Source: RGIG8775 sp045612185
GTDB lineage: Bacteria; Bacillota; Clostridia; Oscillospirales; CAG-272
DNA length: 64,000 nucleotides
Reading direction: 5' to 3'
NCBI GenBank assembly: GCA_045612185.1
Contig: JAZKYO010000030.1
Span: 194,180 to 258,179, forward strand
Part shown: piece after piece, positions 9,052 through 17,518 of the stretch
Layout: each line of letters starts with the position of its first letter
Numbering within the stretch: the stretch's first letter is position 1
Position numbers and translations under genes: made by a program
The notes under the pieces: generated by a model
Seen by the model: the letters and a program-made list of their open reading frames with translations, nothing else
The model's database searches: none
What the model was told of the DNA's origin: nothing

Positions 9052-10062
9052 TTAATTCAAATGCTTTTTTCTCGCCGCAAATTCTGCCGCAACAGCCGCT
9101 ATATCGTATATAAGCCCCGATTCGCAATAGTTTACCGCTTGTCGGATGGCATTTTTGAACGCTTTTGCGTCAGACGTGCCGTGGGCTTTTATAACCGGTC
9201 TTGAGATACCGAGAAGCGGCGCGCCTCCATACTCGGACGCATCGAAGCTCTTTCTCACACCGTCAAGCTTCTTTTTAACCACAAGTGACGAAAGCTTTGA
9301 CAGCGGGTTGCTGTAAACACTTTCCATTGTTCTCATTATCAGTTTTCCCATACCTTCGGTGCTTTTGAGCAACACGTTTCCCGTAAATCCGTCGGCAACA
9401 ATCACGTCACAAGCGTCAAACGGAATAAGATCCGCCTCAACGTTACCCACGAAATTGATTCCGTCACGGCCGCAAAGTCTTTTGTATGCATCAAGCTGAA
9501 GCTGAGTGCCTTTATGTGACTCCTCACCGCTGTTGAGAAGCCCCACACGCGGAGATTCAAGACCGTACATTCTCTTCATATACGCCGCTCCCATTACCGC
9601 AAATTGCTCAAGGCATTCGTCAGTAACAGAAATATTCGCTCCGCAGTCAAGCAACAGCACGGGCGAGGTCATGGGAAGCACACTTGAAAGTGCGGCTCGG
9701 TTTATTCCCTTAATCTTTCTTACAATAAGCGTAGCCCCAATGAAAAGCGCGCCGGTATTACCCGTACTTACGAAAGCGTCACCCTTTCCCTCGGAAAGCA
9801 TACGCAATCCTATGCTCATTGACGAGTCATTCTTGGCACGCATTACCGAAAGCGGATCGTCCTCCACCGTTATTACGGTTTCGGTATGTACAATTTCAAA
9901 TTTGCTCAAATCAAGCGAATTATCTTCAGCCACCTGCTCGATTTGGTTTTTATCACCGACAAGAATATAGCTTGCGGTAAATTCGGCGGCAGCATCGCAA
10001 ACGCCCTTTACCGTTTCAAGCGGAGCGTTATCTCCGCCCATTACGTCAACTATAATCCTCAT
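9052..10062 (-). CDS. plsX: phosphate acyltransferase PlsX
   Basis: A 336-residue PlsX, which makes acyl-phosphate from acyl-ACP for phospholipid synthesis at the membrane surface. The N-terminal IIVDVMGGDNAP and the later FVSTGNTGAL and VADGFTGNVLLKS segments are characteristic. Its ATG overlaps the trmFO stop by 4 bases, so it is translated by coupling from trmFO. The usual partners fapR or rpmF are not upstream; trmFO is instead. Confidence 0.95.
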   Translation of the reverse strand: MRIIVDVMGGDNAPLETVKGVCDAAAEFTASYILVGDKNQIEQVAEDNSLDLSKFEIVHTETVITVEDDPLSVMRAKNDSSMSIGLRMLSEGKGDAFVSTGNTGALFIGATLIVRKIKGINRAALSSVLPMTSPVLLLDCGANISVTDECLEQFAVMGAAYMKRMYGLESPRVGLLNSGEESHKGTQLQLDAYKRLCGRDGINFVGNVEADLIPFDACDVIVADGFTGNVLLKSTEGMGKLIMRTMESVYSNPLSKLSSLVVKKKLDGVRKSFDASEYGGAPLLGISRPVIKAHGTSDAKAFKNAIRQAVNYCESGLIYDIAAVAAEFAARKKHLN

Positions 10063-11408
10063 AAATCACCGGTCCTCTGTTCTGTAACGAGTGGTTTTAT
10101 TCGTTCTATTTCTTCAAGGGCTCGCGCGGCTACCACTTCATAGCGGGCTACCTTTCCGCCCTTTACTCTCGTTGGAAACGGTTCTACAATTCCGAAATTA
10201 GCATTCATGGGAACAAACTCACCGTTTCCGCCGTTTGCAACGTAGTGTGCCATTGCGCCTATCATTGTTGTTTTAGCGAAGAATATGGGTTCTTCACCAC
10301 TCAGTCTCCTAACCGCATTCAGTCCCGCAACAAAGCCTGAGCCGGTAGACTCGATATATCCCTCGACTCCTGTCATCTGACCCGCGAAATACACGCTTGG
10401 GCTATTCTTCATAGAATAGTCGGCATCAAGAACACAGGGAGAATTAAGGTAGGTATTTCGGTGCATTATTCCGTATCTCAAAAACTCAGCGTTTTCAAGT
10501 CCGGGGATAAGTCCGAACACTCTTTTCTGTTCGGGAAACGCGAGGTGCGTCTGAAAACCTACCAAGTTGTACATAGTTCCCTCGGCATTTTCCTTACGAA
10601 GCTGTACAACGGCATAAGACTCTTTACCGGTACGTTTATCCACAAGTCCTACGGGCTTTAACGGACCGTAGCGCAAAGTATCGTAGCCTCTTTTTGCCAT
10701 AACCTCTACGGGCATACAGCCCTCAAAGACCTTAAGCTCCTTCTGCATTTCGCGATCAAAATCCTTAAGCTCCGCCTCTCTTGCGCCCACAAGAGCCTCA
10801 TAAAACACGTCGTACTGCTCTTTGGTCATAGGGCAGTTGATATAATCGGCGTCGCCTTTATCGTATCTTGACGCAAAAAACGCCACGTCCATATTGATTG
10901 TGGAAAAGTCCACTATCGGGGCGGCGGCATCAAAGAAATGAAGACTTCCGCACCCCAACTCCTCCTCAATGAACTTAGCCATTTTATCGGAAGTAAGGGG
11001 GCCTGTCGCGATAACGTTTATCGCCTCTCTGTCGATATTTTCCGCCTCTTGGTTGATTATCTCTATATTTTTATGGTTCTTTATCTTTTGGGTAACATAG
11101 TCTGAAAAGAGCTTTCTGTCCACCGCAAGCGCAGAGCCCGCAGGAACTCTCGTGGCATACGCCGCTTCCATTATCAGCGAGCCCATTCTCGCAAGCTCCT
11201 CTTTTAGCAATCCCACCGCGTTGGTGGTTCTGTCAGAACGAAGGGAATTTGAGCAAACAAGCTCCGCAAACCCCTCGGAGTGATGGGCGGGGGTGTATTT
11301 ATTGGGTTTCATCTCATAAAGCTTTACCTTTACTCCGCGCTCGGCTATCTGCCAAGCCGCCTCACACCCCGCAAGACCCGCTCCGTATACGTTAATATAA
11401 TCTTTCAC
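10059..11408 (-). CDS. trmFO: methylenetetrahydrofolate-tRNA-(uracil-5-)-methyltransferase TrmFO
   Basis: A 449-residue folate- and FAD-dependent enzyme that makes m5U54 in the tRNA T loop, the Gram-positive alternative to TrmA. The FAD-binding VYGAGLAGCEAAW is at the N-terminus, and HHSEGFAELVCSNSLRSD, CPMTKEQYDVFYEAL and GQMTGVEGYIESTGSG are family signatures. The start codon is GTG at 11408, seven bases after GGAGG. It follows topA after 29 bases, the typical topA-trmFO order of Firmicutes, and overlaps plsX by 4 bases. Confidence 0.95.
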   Translation of the reverse strand: MKDYINVYGAGLAGCEAAWQIAERGVKVKLYEMKPNKYTPAHHSEGFAELVCSNSLRSDRTTNAVGLLKEELARMGSLIMEAAYATRVPAGSALAVDRKLFSDYVTQKIKNHKNIEIINQEAENIDREAINVIATGPLTSDKMAKFIEEELGCGSLHFFDAAAPIVDFSTINMDVAFFASRYDKGDADYINCPMTKEQYDVFYEALVGAREAELKDFDREMQKELKVFEGCMPVEVMAKRGYDTLRYGPLKPVGLVDKRTGKESYAVVQLRKENAEGTMYNLVGFQTHLAFPEQKRVFGLIPGLENAEFLRYGIMHRNTYLNSPCVLDADYSMKNSPSVYFAGQMTGVEGYIESTGSGFVAGLNAVRRLSGEEPIFFAKTTMIGAMAHYVANGGNGEFVPMNANFGIVEPFPTRVKGGKVARYEVVAARALEEIERIKPLVTEQRTGDL

Positions 11409-11412
11409 TTTA

Positions 11413-11439
11413 TAGCCTCCGATCGAGGCTTAAAGCCTC
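11413..11439 (-). promoter_or_regulatory. alternative hairpins covering the trmFO ribosome-binding site
   Basis: Directly after the topA stop codon the transcript reads GAGGCT-TTA-AGCCTC-GATCG-GAGGCT. The middle AGCCTC can pair with the first GAGGCT, leaving the trmFO Shine-Dalgarno free, or with the second GAGGCT, which contains that Shine-Dalgarno. The two stems exclude each other, so ribosomes ending at topA could set trmFO translation. This is read from the sequence only and is untested. Confidence 0.45.
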
Positions 11440-13726
11440 AGTTTTCCTCGTTATTTTCTTCTGCCGCTTCTTCCTCTGCCTTGCGTTTATATCCGCATTT
11501 TTCATTATGGCAAACTATCATCGGCACTCTGCCCTTTTTGCGGAAGAGGAGCTCGCCGCAATCGGGACATTTTTCACTTATCGGCATATCCCACGATGAG
11601 AAATCGCATTCGGGATAATGCTCACAGCTGTAAAATACCGTTCTGCCCGATCTTCCGTGTCTTGTAAGGACGGTGGATCCGCACTTGGGACACGGAGCTT
11701 CAATGGGCTCGGTTTTTTGCTTTGTAAACTTACATTCGGGGTAATTTACACAAGCGTAGAAGCTTCCGTAAGGACCTTTTTTAAGAACCATATCGCTTCC
11801 GCACTTTTCGCACTTAAAGTCGGCTATCGGCTCTTCCTTTTTAGTTTCGGTGGTCTCAAGAGGCTTGGTATTTTTACACGTGGGATAGTTGGGGCAAGCC
11901 GCAAATTTTCCGAATCTGCCGCTCTTAACTATCATTCTGCTTCCGCACTTATCGCAAATAATATCGGTTTCTTCTACAGGAACCTCGATTCCCTCGCTTC
12001 CAATGTTCTTTTCCGCCTCCGAAAGTTTCTTTTCAAAGTCATTCCAGAAGTCTGCCAAAACCGAATTAAGTTCGACTTTTCCGTTTTCGATATCATCGAG
12101 AGAATCCTCGACGCTTGCGGTAAACTTATAGTCTACTATGTCGCTGAAATTCTCCTTCATCAGCTTGGTAATAAGCTCACCGAGCTGAGTGGGAACAAAG
12201 GCCTTATTCTCCTTCTTAACATAGTTTCTCGCCACGATAGTGGTTATAATCGGAACGTAGGTACTAGGACGTCCGATTCCCTTTTCCTCAAGGAACTTAA
12301 CAAGCGACGCTTCGTTGTATCTGGGGGGCGCTTCGGTATAATGCTTATTGGAAATAATCGAATCCGACTCAAGCATCTGTCCCTCGGAAAGGTTAGGAAT
12401 ACGGATATCCTTGATTTCCTTGATTTCGTCAGCGGTTGAAAGATTTTCCTCCTCGCTTTCCTCATAGATAGCCATATATCCCTGGAAAGATACCGAATAA
12501 CCGCTTGCCTTAAATGTATAACCGTGGCAATCAAAGTCGGCACTTACGGTATCAAGCTCAGCCGCCTCCATCTGGCTCGCCACAAAACGCTCCCAAATAA
12601 GCTTATAAAGCTTATACTGATCGGACGTAAGCTGCTTTTTGATCATAGCGGGCTCAATTGCTACGCGAGCGGGGCGGATTGCCTCGTGCGCGTCCTGAGC
12701 GCCTGCTCTGGACTTGTAGTTTCTCGGAAGCTGAGGGCAATACTCCGCTCCGTATTTTTCAACGATGAGCGCTCTTGTCTCATTCTGTGCGTCAACCGAA
12801 ACTCTGGGCGAGTCGGTACGCATATAGGTAATAAGACCCTGAGTGCCACCGAACTCAGCGCCGAGATTTATACCCTCGTAAAGCTCCTGAGCCACACGCA
12901 TGATACGCGCCGTCTGGAAGTTGAGTTTTCTTGACGCTTCTTGCTGAAGGGTGGAGGTGATAAAGGGCGGCAAGGGGCTCTTTTTGCGCTTAGCGCGTTT
13001 AATGCTCTCAACCTTGAAATTCTTTCCTTCAACAGCAGAAAGTATAGCCTGAGCCTCGGTCTCGTTTTTAATTTTTATCTTCTTTCCGTCCGCACCGTAG
13101 AAATGGACGCGGAAATTCTTAAGGTTATCGTTTGTATTGAGTATTGCGTCAATAGTCCAATACTCCTCCGGAACAAACGCTCTGATTTCTTCCTCGCGGT
13201 CAACGATTATTCTGGTTGCCACAGACTGTACGCGTCCCGCAGAAAGTCCACTCTTAACGTTTTTCCAAAGGAAAGGCGAGAGCTTATAGCCCACTATTCT
13301 GTCAAGTATACGGCGAGCCTGCTGAGCGTTAACGATAGACATATCGATATTTCTCGGCTCTTTTACAGCCGCTTTTACCACTCCGGGAGTGATTTCGTTA
13401 AAGCTTATGCGATAGGTTTTTTCAAGCGGGATACCCAACGTATTCGCAAGATGCCACGCAATCGCCTCTCCCTCACGGTCAGGGTCAGTTGCGAAAAAGA
13501 CTTTTTTAGCCGCTTTGGCTTCTTTGCGGATCTCTTTGATTATATCTCCTTTTCCTCGAATGTTTATATAGTGAGGTGCGAAATCGTTTTCGATATCTAC
13601 ACCGAGTGTGCTTTTGGGAAGGTCTCTTACGTGACCCAAAGATGCGATCACCTTGTAGTTAGATCCGAGATATTTCTTTACCGCGGCAATTTTATTAGGT
13701 GACTCCATGATTACAAGATTGCTCAT
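11438..13726 (-). CDS. topA: DNA topoisomerase I
   Basis: A type IA topoisomerase of 762 residues from the ATG at 13726 (MSNLVIMESPNK). A possible start 16 codons upstream at 13774 has no good ribosome-binding site. The Toprim domain occupies the first ~115 residues (DPDREGEAIAWH), and the catalytic Tyr is in GLITYMRTDSP near residue 300. The C-terminus holds four zinc ribbons (CDKCG, CEKCG, CPKCG and CPDCG, each with a second Cys pair) and then a Glu-rich tail. It relaxes negative supercoils. Order dprA-topA-trmFO is conserved in Firmicutes and the gap from dprA is short. Confidence 0.95.
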   Translation of the reverse strand: MSNLVIMESPNKIAAVKKYLGSNYKVIASLGHVRDLPKSTLGVDIENDFAPHYINIRGKGDIIKEIRKEAKAAKKVFFATDPDREGEAIAWHLANTLGIPLEKTYRISFNEITPGVVKAAVKEPRNIDMSIVNAQQARRILDRIVGYKLSPFLWKNVKSGLSAGRVQSVATRIIVDREEEIRAFVPEEYWTIDAILNTNDNLKNFRVHFYGADGKKIKIKNETEAQAILSAVEGKNFKVESIKRAKRKKSPLPPFITSTLQQEASRKLNFQTARIMRVAQELYEGINLGAEFGGTQGLITYMRTDSPRVSVDAQNETRALIVEKYGAEYCPQLPRNYKSRAGAQDAHEAIRPARVAIEPAMIKKQLTSDQYKLYKLIWERFVASQMEAAELDTVSADFDCHGYTFKASGYSVSFQGYMAIYEESEEENLSTADEIKEIKDIRIPNLSEGQMLESDSIISNKHYTEAPPRYNEASLVKFLEEKGIGRPSTYVPIITTIVARNYVKKENKAFVPTQLGELITKLMKENFSDIVDYKFTASVEDSLDDIENGKVELNSVLADFWNDFEKKLSEAEKNIGSEGIEVPVEETDIICDKCGSRMIVKSGRFGKFAACPNYPTCKNTKPLETTETKKEEPIADFKCEKCGSDMVLKKGPYGSFYACVNYPECKFTKQKTEPIEAPCPKCGSTVLTRHGRSGRTVFYSCEHYPECDFSSWDMPISEKCPDCGELLFRKKGRVPMIVCHNEKCGYKRKAEEEAAEENNEEN

Positions 13727-13777
13727 TTTAATTTCTATTCCTTTCCGACGATGTTCGTCAAAGATATGTACCATCTG

Positions 13778-15127
13778 TTATTTTCTGCCGTAAAGTCCGC
13801 CCGGCAATATGGTTACAAGCCCTTTAAGCTCAAGGGTTGAAAGTACCGACATTACCGTTCTGGAATCGTATCCCGCGCGACAAAGATCCGCAAGACTTGC
13901 AAACCTTCCGATGGGAATTGCCTCGAAAATATCAGAATACTTTTTATCGAGAGACTTTAACACCTCTGCGGAATTATCCTTAAGGCCAGTCTCTCCTTTT
14001 TCACCCTCGCTCAAATCCTTTTTAAGCGTGGGAGGTTCTTCAAAATCAGGATATTCGGTATTACCTACCATTTTGTTGACTGTTGCGCCGTCAACCCGCT
14101 TTTTGGAATGAAGCAGTGCGGAAATCGAGCCTTCGGGCTTTCCCTCAAAGCTCCAATCTCCCTCCTCCACTCCGTGAGCCGCAAGCGCACCCGCTTTAAG
14201 CTCTGAACGCGCACCGACCCTCGAAAGAGCCGCCAAGTCTATACTTTCGCGGTAAATATACCTGTAATTTTCAAGAATATCCGCCGCGCAAGTAATTGGA
14301 TTTGCGCCGTCTTTTATAAGTGAATTTGTTCCGTTTGAGGTAGGGTTATTAATGTTTCCGGGTAAAGCGAAAATGTCACGCCCCTGAAGTATTGCGTCCT
14401 TAGCAGTGATAAGCGCACCGCTACGTTCGTTCGCTTCAACAATAAGAGTTCCTTGCGAAAGTCCGCTTATCAGGCGGTTTCGGGTTGGAAAGCTACCGCG
14501 TGTAGGTGCCTCAAGAGGAGGATACTCCGACAAAAGCAAGCCTTTTTTCACAATATGCTCCGCAAGCTTTTTATGCTCGGTAGGGTATATGTGATCCACT
14601 CCGCTTCCAAGCACGGCAACGGTTTTTCCGCCCGCGTCCAGCGCACCGCAAGCCGCAACGGCGTCTATACCAAGTGCCATTCCGCTAACCACCACCGCAC
14701 CCGCGGCGGCAAGCTCATAGCCTATTTTGTACGCTGACTGCCTGCCGTATTCAGTAAGCTTTCGCGTGCCCACCACACCTATACAGACCTTTCGGTCAAG
14801 CATTGACATATTTCCCTTAGCGTAAAGTATTACGGGCGGATTCTTCAAGTTCATCAGCATGGCGGGATACCCCTTTTCACCATACTTAAGCAGTTCAATC
14901 CTGTTTTTGGCGCAATACTTTTCTATGTTGTAAGCTTTATCAAGACTTTTGTCAAGCAAGGCGTCCGTGCGTTTTAGCCCCACACTTTTTCCAAACGAGT
15001 CAAGCTCGGATGCGTCAGCCGAATATATATTCTCGGGAGAACCGAAGTGCGAAAGCAATTCGACAAATCCGCTCTTGCCGGCTCCCATTTTCAGAGACAG
15101 CCAAATCCAATACAAATTCTTAGACAT
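13778..15127 (-). CDS. dprA: DNA processing protein DprA
   Basis: A 449-residue DprA/Smf that loads RecA on incoming single-stranded DNA during transformation. The Rossmann-like core shows VGTRKLTEYGRQSA, SGMALGIDA, GSGVDHIYP, RGSFPTRNRLISGLS, EANERSGALITA and GRDIFALPGN. A helical N-terminal domain precedes it, and a winged-helix domain at about 390-449 (ADLCRAGYDSRTVMSVLSTLELKGLV) follows. Between them is an acidic linker of about 100 residues, somewhat longer than usual. The start overlaps the upstream methyltransferase gene by 8 bases. Confidence 0.93.
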   Translation of the reverse strand: MSKNLYWIWLSLKMGAGKSGFVELLSHFGSPENIYSADASELDSFGKSVGLKRTDALLDKSLDKAYNIEKYCAKNRIELLKYGEKGYPAMLMNLKNPPVILYAKGNMSMLDRKVCIGVVGTRKLTEYGRQSAYKIGYELAAAGAVVVSGMALGIDAVAACGALDAGGKTVAVLGSGVDHIYPTEHKKLAEHIVKKGLLLSEYPPLEAPTRGSFPTRNRLISGLSQGTLIVEANERSGALITAKDAILQGRDIFALPGNINNPTSNGTNSLIKDGANPITCAADILENYRYIYRESIDLAALSRVGARSELKAGALAAHGVEEGDWSFEGKPEGSISALLHSKKRVDGATVNKMVGNTEYPDFEEPPTLKKDLSEGEKGETGLKDNSAEVLKSLDKKYSDIFEAIPIGRFASLADLCRAGYDSRTVMSVLSTLELKGLVTILPGGLYGRK

Positions 15128-15962
15128 AGTTACCCCTCTTGTACATATTCCACATTATAACCGAGGCTGCGATGGCGGCGTTAAGCGACTCGCTTCCTTC
15201 CTCCATCGGTATATACAAGCTCTTTCCGCAGGAGCTTATCACCGCCTGCGAAAGCCCGTGTCCCTCGTTACCTATAATAGCCGTATCGCTTGGAGAAAAC
15301 ACCGTTTCATCAAGCCTTACAGCGTTTTTATCAAGGGCGGCGGCATAAACGGTTCTTCCGCTGCCCTTAAATATTTCGACAGTCTCAACCATATCCGCAA
15401 CACGAAGTATTTGCGTCTTGAAAAGCGCACCCATTGCGCCTCTGAGCGTTTTTGGGTTATACACGTCGGCGCAATCGGCGCTCAACACAAGCGCATTCAC
15501 GCCAAAAGCCGCCGCGCTTCTGATAATCGTACCCATATTACCCGGGTCGCGCACAGATTCAAGCAAAATGACTCTGCGAGATTTATCCTCAGCCAACGAT
15601 TTAACGCTACGGATATCGGCTTTCAAATTATGCTTTTCAAGATACTCTGCAACGCATATGATTCCCTCGGGGGATTGCTCCTCAGAAACCTTTGAAAAAA
15701 GGTCGTCGGAAAGCAATGTAAGGCTTATATTTTCATATTTCATAGCGCTGTTTTTCAGCGTTTCAACAGCCCGTTCACGCTTGCTTTCACTCACGAGAAC
15801 ACGCAATATTTTAACGTCTTTTTCGAGAGCTTCCTCAAAAAGCTTAAAGCCGTCAAACCGAAAAGTTCCCGACTTTTCACGCGCCTTTTTATCAAGAAGC
15901 TTGACGGTGTCAACCACTATTCTGTTTTGTCTTGATGTAATGATTTCTTCCGCAATCTTCAT
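15120..15962 (-). CDS. TrmH/SpoU-family RNA 2'-O-methyltransferase
   Basis: A 280-residue SPOUT methyltransferase. The N-terminal ~100 residues are the SpoU substrate-binding domain. The catalytic knot has DPGNMGTIIRSAAAFG (motif 1), AIIGNEGHGLS (motif 2) and IPMEEGSESLNAAIAASV (motif 3). It methylates a 2'-hydroxyl of 23S rRNA or tRNA from SAM; the exact target cannot be told from sequence (RlmB-like and TrmH-like proteins are close). It is the first gene of the unit running into dprA and topA, separated from rplT by a strong terminator. Confidence 0.9.
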   Translation of the reverse strand: MKIAEEIITSRQNRIVVDTVKLLDKKAREKSGTFRFDGFKLFEEALEKDVKILRVLVSESKRERAVETLKNSAMKYENISLTLLSDDLFSKVSEEQSPEGIICVAEYLEKHNLKADIRSVKSLAEDKSRRVILLESVRDPGNMGTIIRSAAAFGVNALVLSADCADVYNPKTLRGAMGALFKTQILRVADMVETVEIFKGSGRTVYAAALDKNAVRLDETVFSPSDTAIIGNEGHGLSQAVISSCGKSLYIPMEEGSESLNAAIAASVIMWNMYKRGNYV

Positions 15963-16051
15963 AAAACGCCCTCAAAAATGTTGCAAAAATTTAACTTCAT
16001 ATTAATATATCAAGCATATTTCGGGGATTTTTGTCCCGCCATTAATACGAC

Positions 16052-16079
16052 AAAAACCCGACATCCCGTCGGGTTTTTT
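16052..16079 (-). terminator. intrinsic terminator after rplT
   Basis: CCCGAC (16057-16062) pairs with GTCGGG (16068-16073) around a five-base loop. Poly-A and poly-T flanks make it work in either direction. It lies 11 bases after the rplT stop and ends the infC-rpmI-rplT transcript. Confidence 0.85.
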
Positions 16080-16090
16080 ATCATTCAGGC

Positions 16091-16444
16091 TTACAGAGCT
16101 GCCTTTGCCTTCTCAACGAGAGAAGCGAATGCCGCCTTATCGTAAACCGCGATCTCAGCGAGCATCTTTCTGTTAAGATCGATACCTGCCTTCTTGAGAC
16201 CGTTCATAAATGTAGAGTAGTTCATGCCGTTGTTCTTTGCCTCAGCAGAGATACGAGTGATCCAAAGACGACGGAAATCTCTCTTCTTCATCTTGCGGCC
16301 CGCAAATGCGTAATTGCCGCTCTTCATTACAGCCTGCTTAGCCATCTTGAAGTGCTTGGATTTTGCACCCCAATATCCCTTTGCAGCCTTGAGTACTTTA
16401 TTTCTTCTCTTGCGCGTCATTACAGCGCCCTTAATTCTTGCCAT
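16091..16444 (-). CDS. rplT: 50S ribosomal protein L20
   Basis: A 117-residue L20, the usual length, starting MARIKGAVMTRKRR with the basic N-terminal extension and GYWGAKSKHFK, followed by the globular WITRISAEAKNNGMNYS region. It binds 23S rRNA early in 50S assembly and in Firmicutes represses its own operon by binding the leader RNA. AGGAGG precedes the ATG. It is the last gene of infC-rpmI-rplT. Confidence 0.98.
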   Translation of the reverse strand: MARIKGAVMTRKRRNKVLKAAKGYWGAKSKHFKMAKQAVMKSGNYAFAGRKMKKRDFRRLWITRISAEAKNNGMNYSTFMNGLKKAGIDLNRKMLAEIAVYDKAAFASLVEKAKAAL

Positions 16445-16476
16445 TTTCTATTTCCTCCTAATATATTTTTGGTAGA

Positions 16477-16671
16477 TTACTTCTGGATCATTGCCTTGAT
16501 GTTTGCTGCCATAGCCTCGCTGAGGTATGCACCTGTGCGAAGGTGTCTCTTACGCTTAGCAGTCTTGAGACCGAGGTTGTGGCGGTGGTGGCAATGGTTA
16601 ATCTTAACCTTTCCGTTAGCGGTAACAGAAAATCTCTTTGCAGAGGCTTTATGTGTCTTGATCTTTCCCAT
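16477..16671 (-). CDS. rpmI: 50S ribosomal protein L35
   Basis: A 64-residue basic protein, MGKIKTHKASAKRF at the start and RHLRTGAYLS near the end, matching L35 in length and sequence. GGAGACAAAAATC leads into the ATG. It stands between infC and rplT in the universal order. Confidence 0.97.
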   Translation of the reverse strand: MGKIKTHKASAKRFSVTANGKVKINHCHHRHNLGLKTAKRKRHLRTGAYLSEAMAANIKAMIQK

Positions 16672-16777
16672 GATTTTTGTCTCCTTTACTGTTTTTTCAA
16701 ACCCCGAAAATCACAACCGAGGTCTGCTGTTAAAATTTATCATACACCCGCTCTCACGGGCGGTTATGACTCTGAAA

Positions 16778-17305
16778 TTATTTTTTAGCGGGCTTTACCG
16801 GTGCGAGAATCATGCTCATAAATCTGCCGTCAAGCACAGGCTTTTTATCGGCTGTACCGTACTCAGCGCATGCTTCCTCAAATTTTGTCATAATTTCGCT
16901 ACCCATAGCTACGTGGCTGATTTCTCTTCCCTTGAAGCGAAGAACTACTCTAACCTTGTTTCCGTCACTCAGAAATCTCACTGCGTGCTTGACCTTTGTC
17001 TCAAAATCGTGAGTATCGATTCTGTAAGAAAGTTGGATTTCTTTAACCTCTACCACTTGCTGCTTTTTGCGTGCTTCTTTTTCACGCTTCTCGCACTCAA
17101 AACGGTATTTGCCGTAGTCCATTATCTTACATACGGGCGGCTCTGCGTTGGGCGCCATCATAACAAGGTCGTATCCCTCGTCGTAAGCTTTGCTGAGCGC
17201 ATCGTCGCTGCTCATTATTCCAAGTTGCTCACCGTCAGGTCCGATAACTCTGATTTGCTTTTCCTTAATAGCTTCATTGATCTGCACTTCTTTTGCGTTG
17301 CTGAT
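16778..17305 (-). CDS. infC: translation initiation factor IF-3 (probable AUC start)
   Basis: IF-3 of 175 residues if it starts at the ATC at 17305, giving ISNAKEVQINEAIK as the decoded N-terminus, which is where IF-3 proteins normally begin. A perfect GGAGG (17315-17319) stands nine bases upstream, and no ATG, GTG or TTG lies at that distance; the next in-frame ATG upstream (near 17360) is inside the leader hairpin. IF-3 genes are known for rare AUU-class starts that IF-3 itself discriminates against. The N-domain (VRVIGPDGEQLGIM), linker and C-domain (YRIDTHDFETKVKHAVRFL, RFKGREISH) are intact. Annotation pipelines would probably extend it to 17398, which I think is wrong. Confidence 0.93.
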   Translation of the reverse strand: MSNAKEVQINEAIKEKQIRVIGPDGEQLGIMSSDDALSKAYDEGYDLVMMAPNAEPPVCKIMDYGKYRFECEKREKEARKKQQVVEVKEIQLSYRIDTHDFETKVKHAVRFLSDGNKVRVVLRFKGREISHVAMGSEIMTKFEEACAEYGTADKKPVLDGRFMSMILAPVKPAKK

Positions 17306-17319
17306 AGGTGTACACCTCC

Positions 17320-17466
17320 AAAAAATATTTGGCTTAAAAAACAAAAGCCCGCGAAGCATAAAAACTCCGCGCGCAAAGCACACCCACAGTACACCCATGG
17401 GGCTTTAAATATCAACCGTATACACACAGAAGCGATACGGTGAGAACGGAGAGTTCTGCTTCTTAC
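17320..17466 (-). ncRNA. L20-type autoregulatory leader with attenuator
   Basis: About 147 bases separate the predicted transcription start from the infC Shine-Dalgarno. A stem CGCGGAG/CTTCGCG (17350-17371) followed by TTTTGTTTTTT on the minus strand is an intrinsic terminator, extended by a long-range pairing GGGCTTT/AAAGCCC (17344-17350 with 17399-17405). Firmicutes infC-rpmI-rplT operons are controlled by an L20 leader that uses premature termination. Position, length and terminator fit; I could not compare it with the Rfam model. Confidence 0.65.
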
Positions 17467-17472
17467 CCGATG

Positions 17473-17501
17473 ATTTTACCACATTTCATCGTGTTTGTCA
17501 A
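17473..17501 (-). promoter_or_regulatory. sigma-A promoter of infC-rpmI-rplT
   Basis: A perfect TTGACA (17496-17501) and TAAAAT (17473-17478) are separated by 17 bases on the minus strand. The predicted start is near 17466. Confidence 0.85.
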
Positions 17502-17518
17502 TAGTTTTGGCAAAAAAA

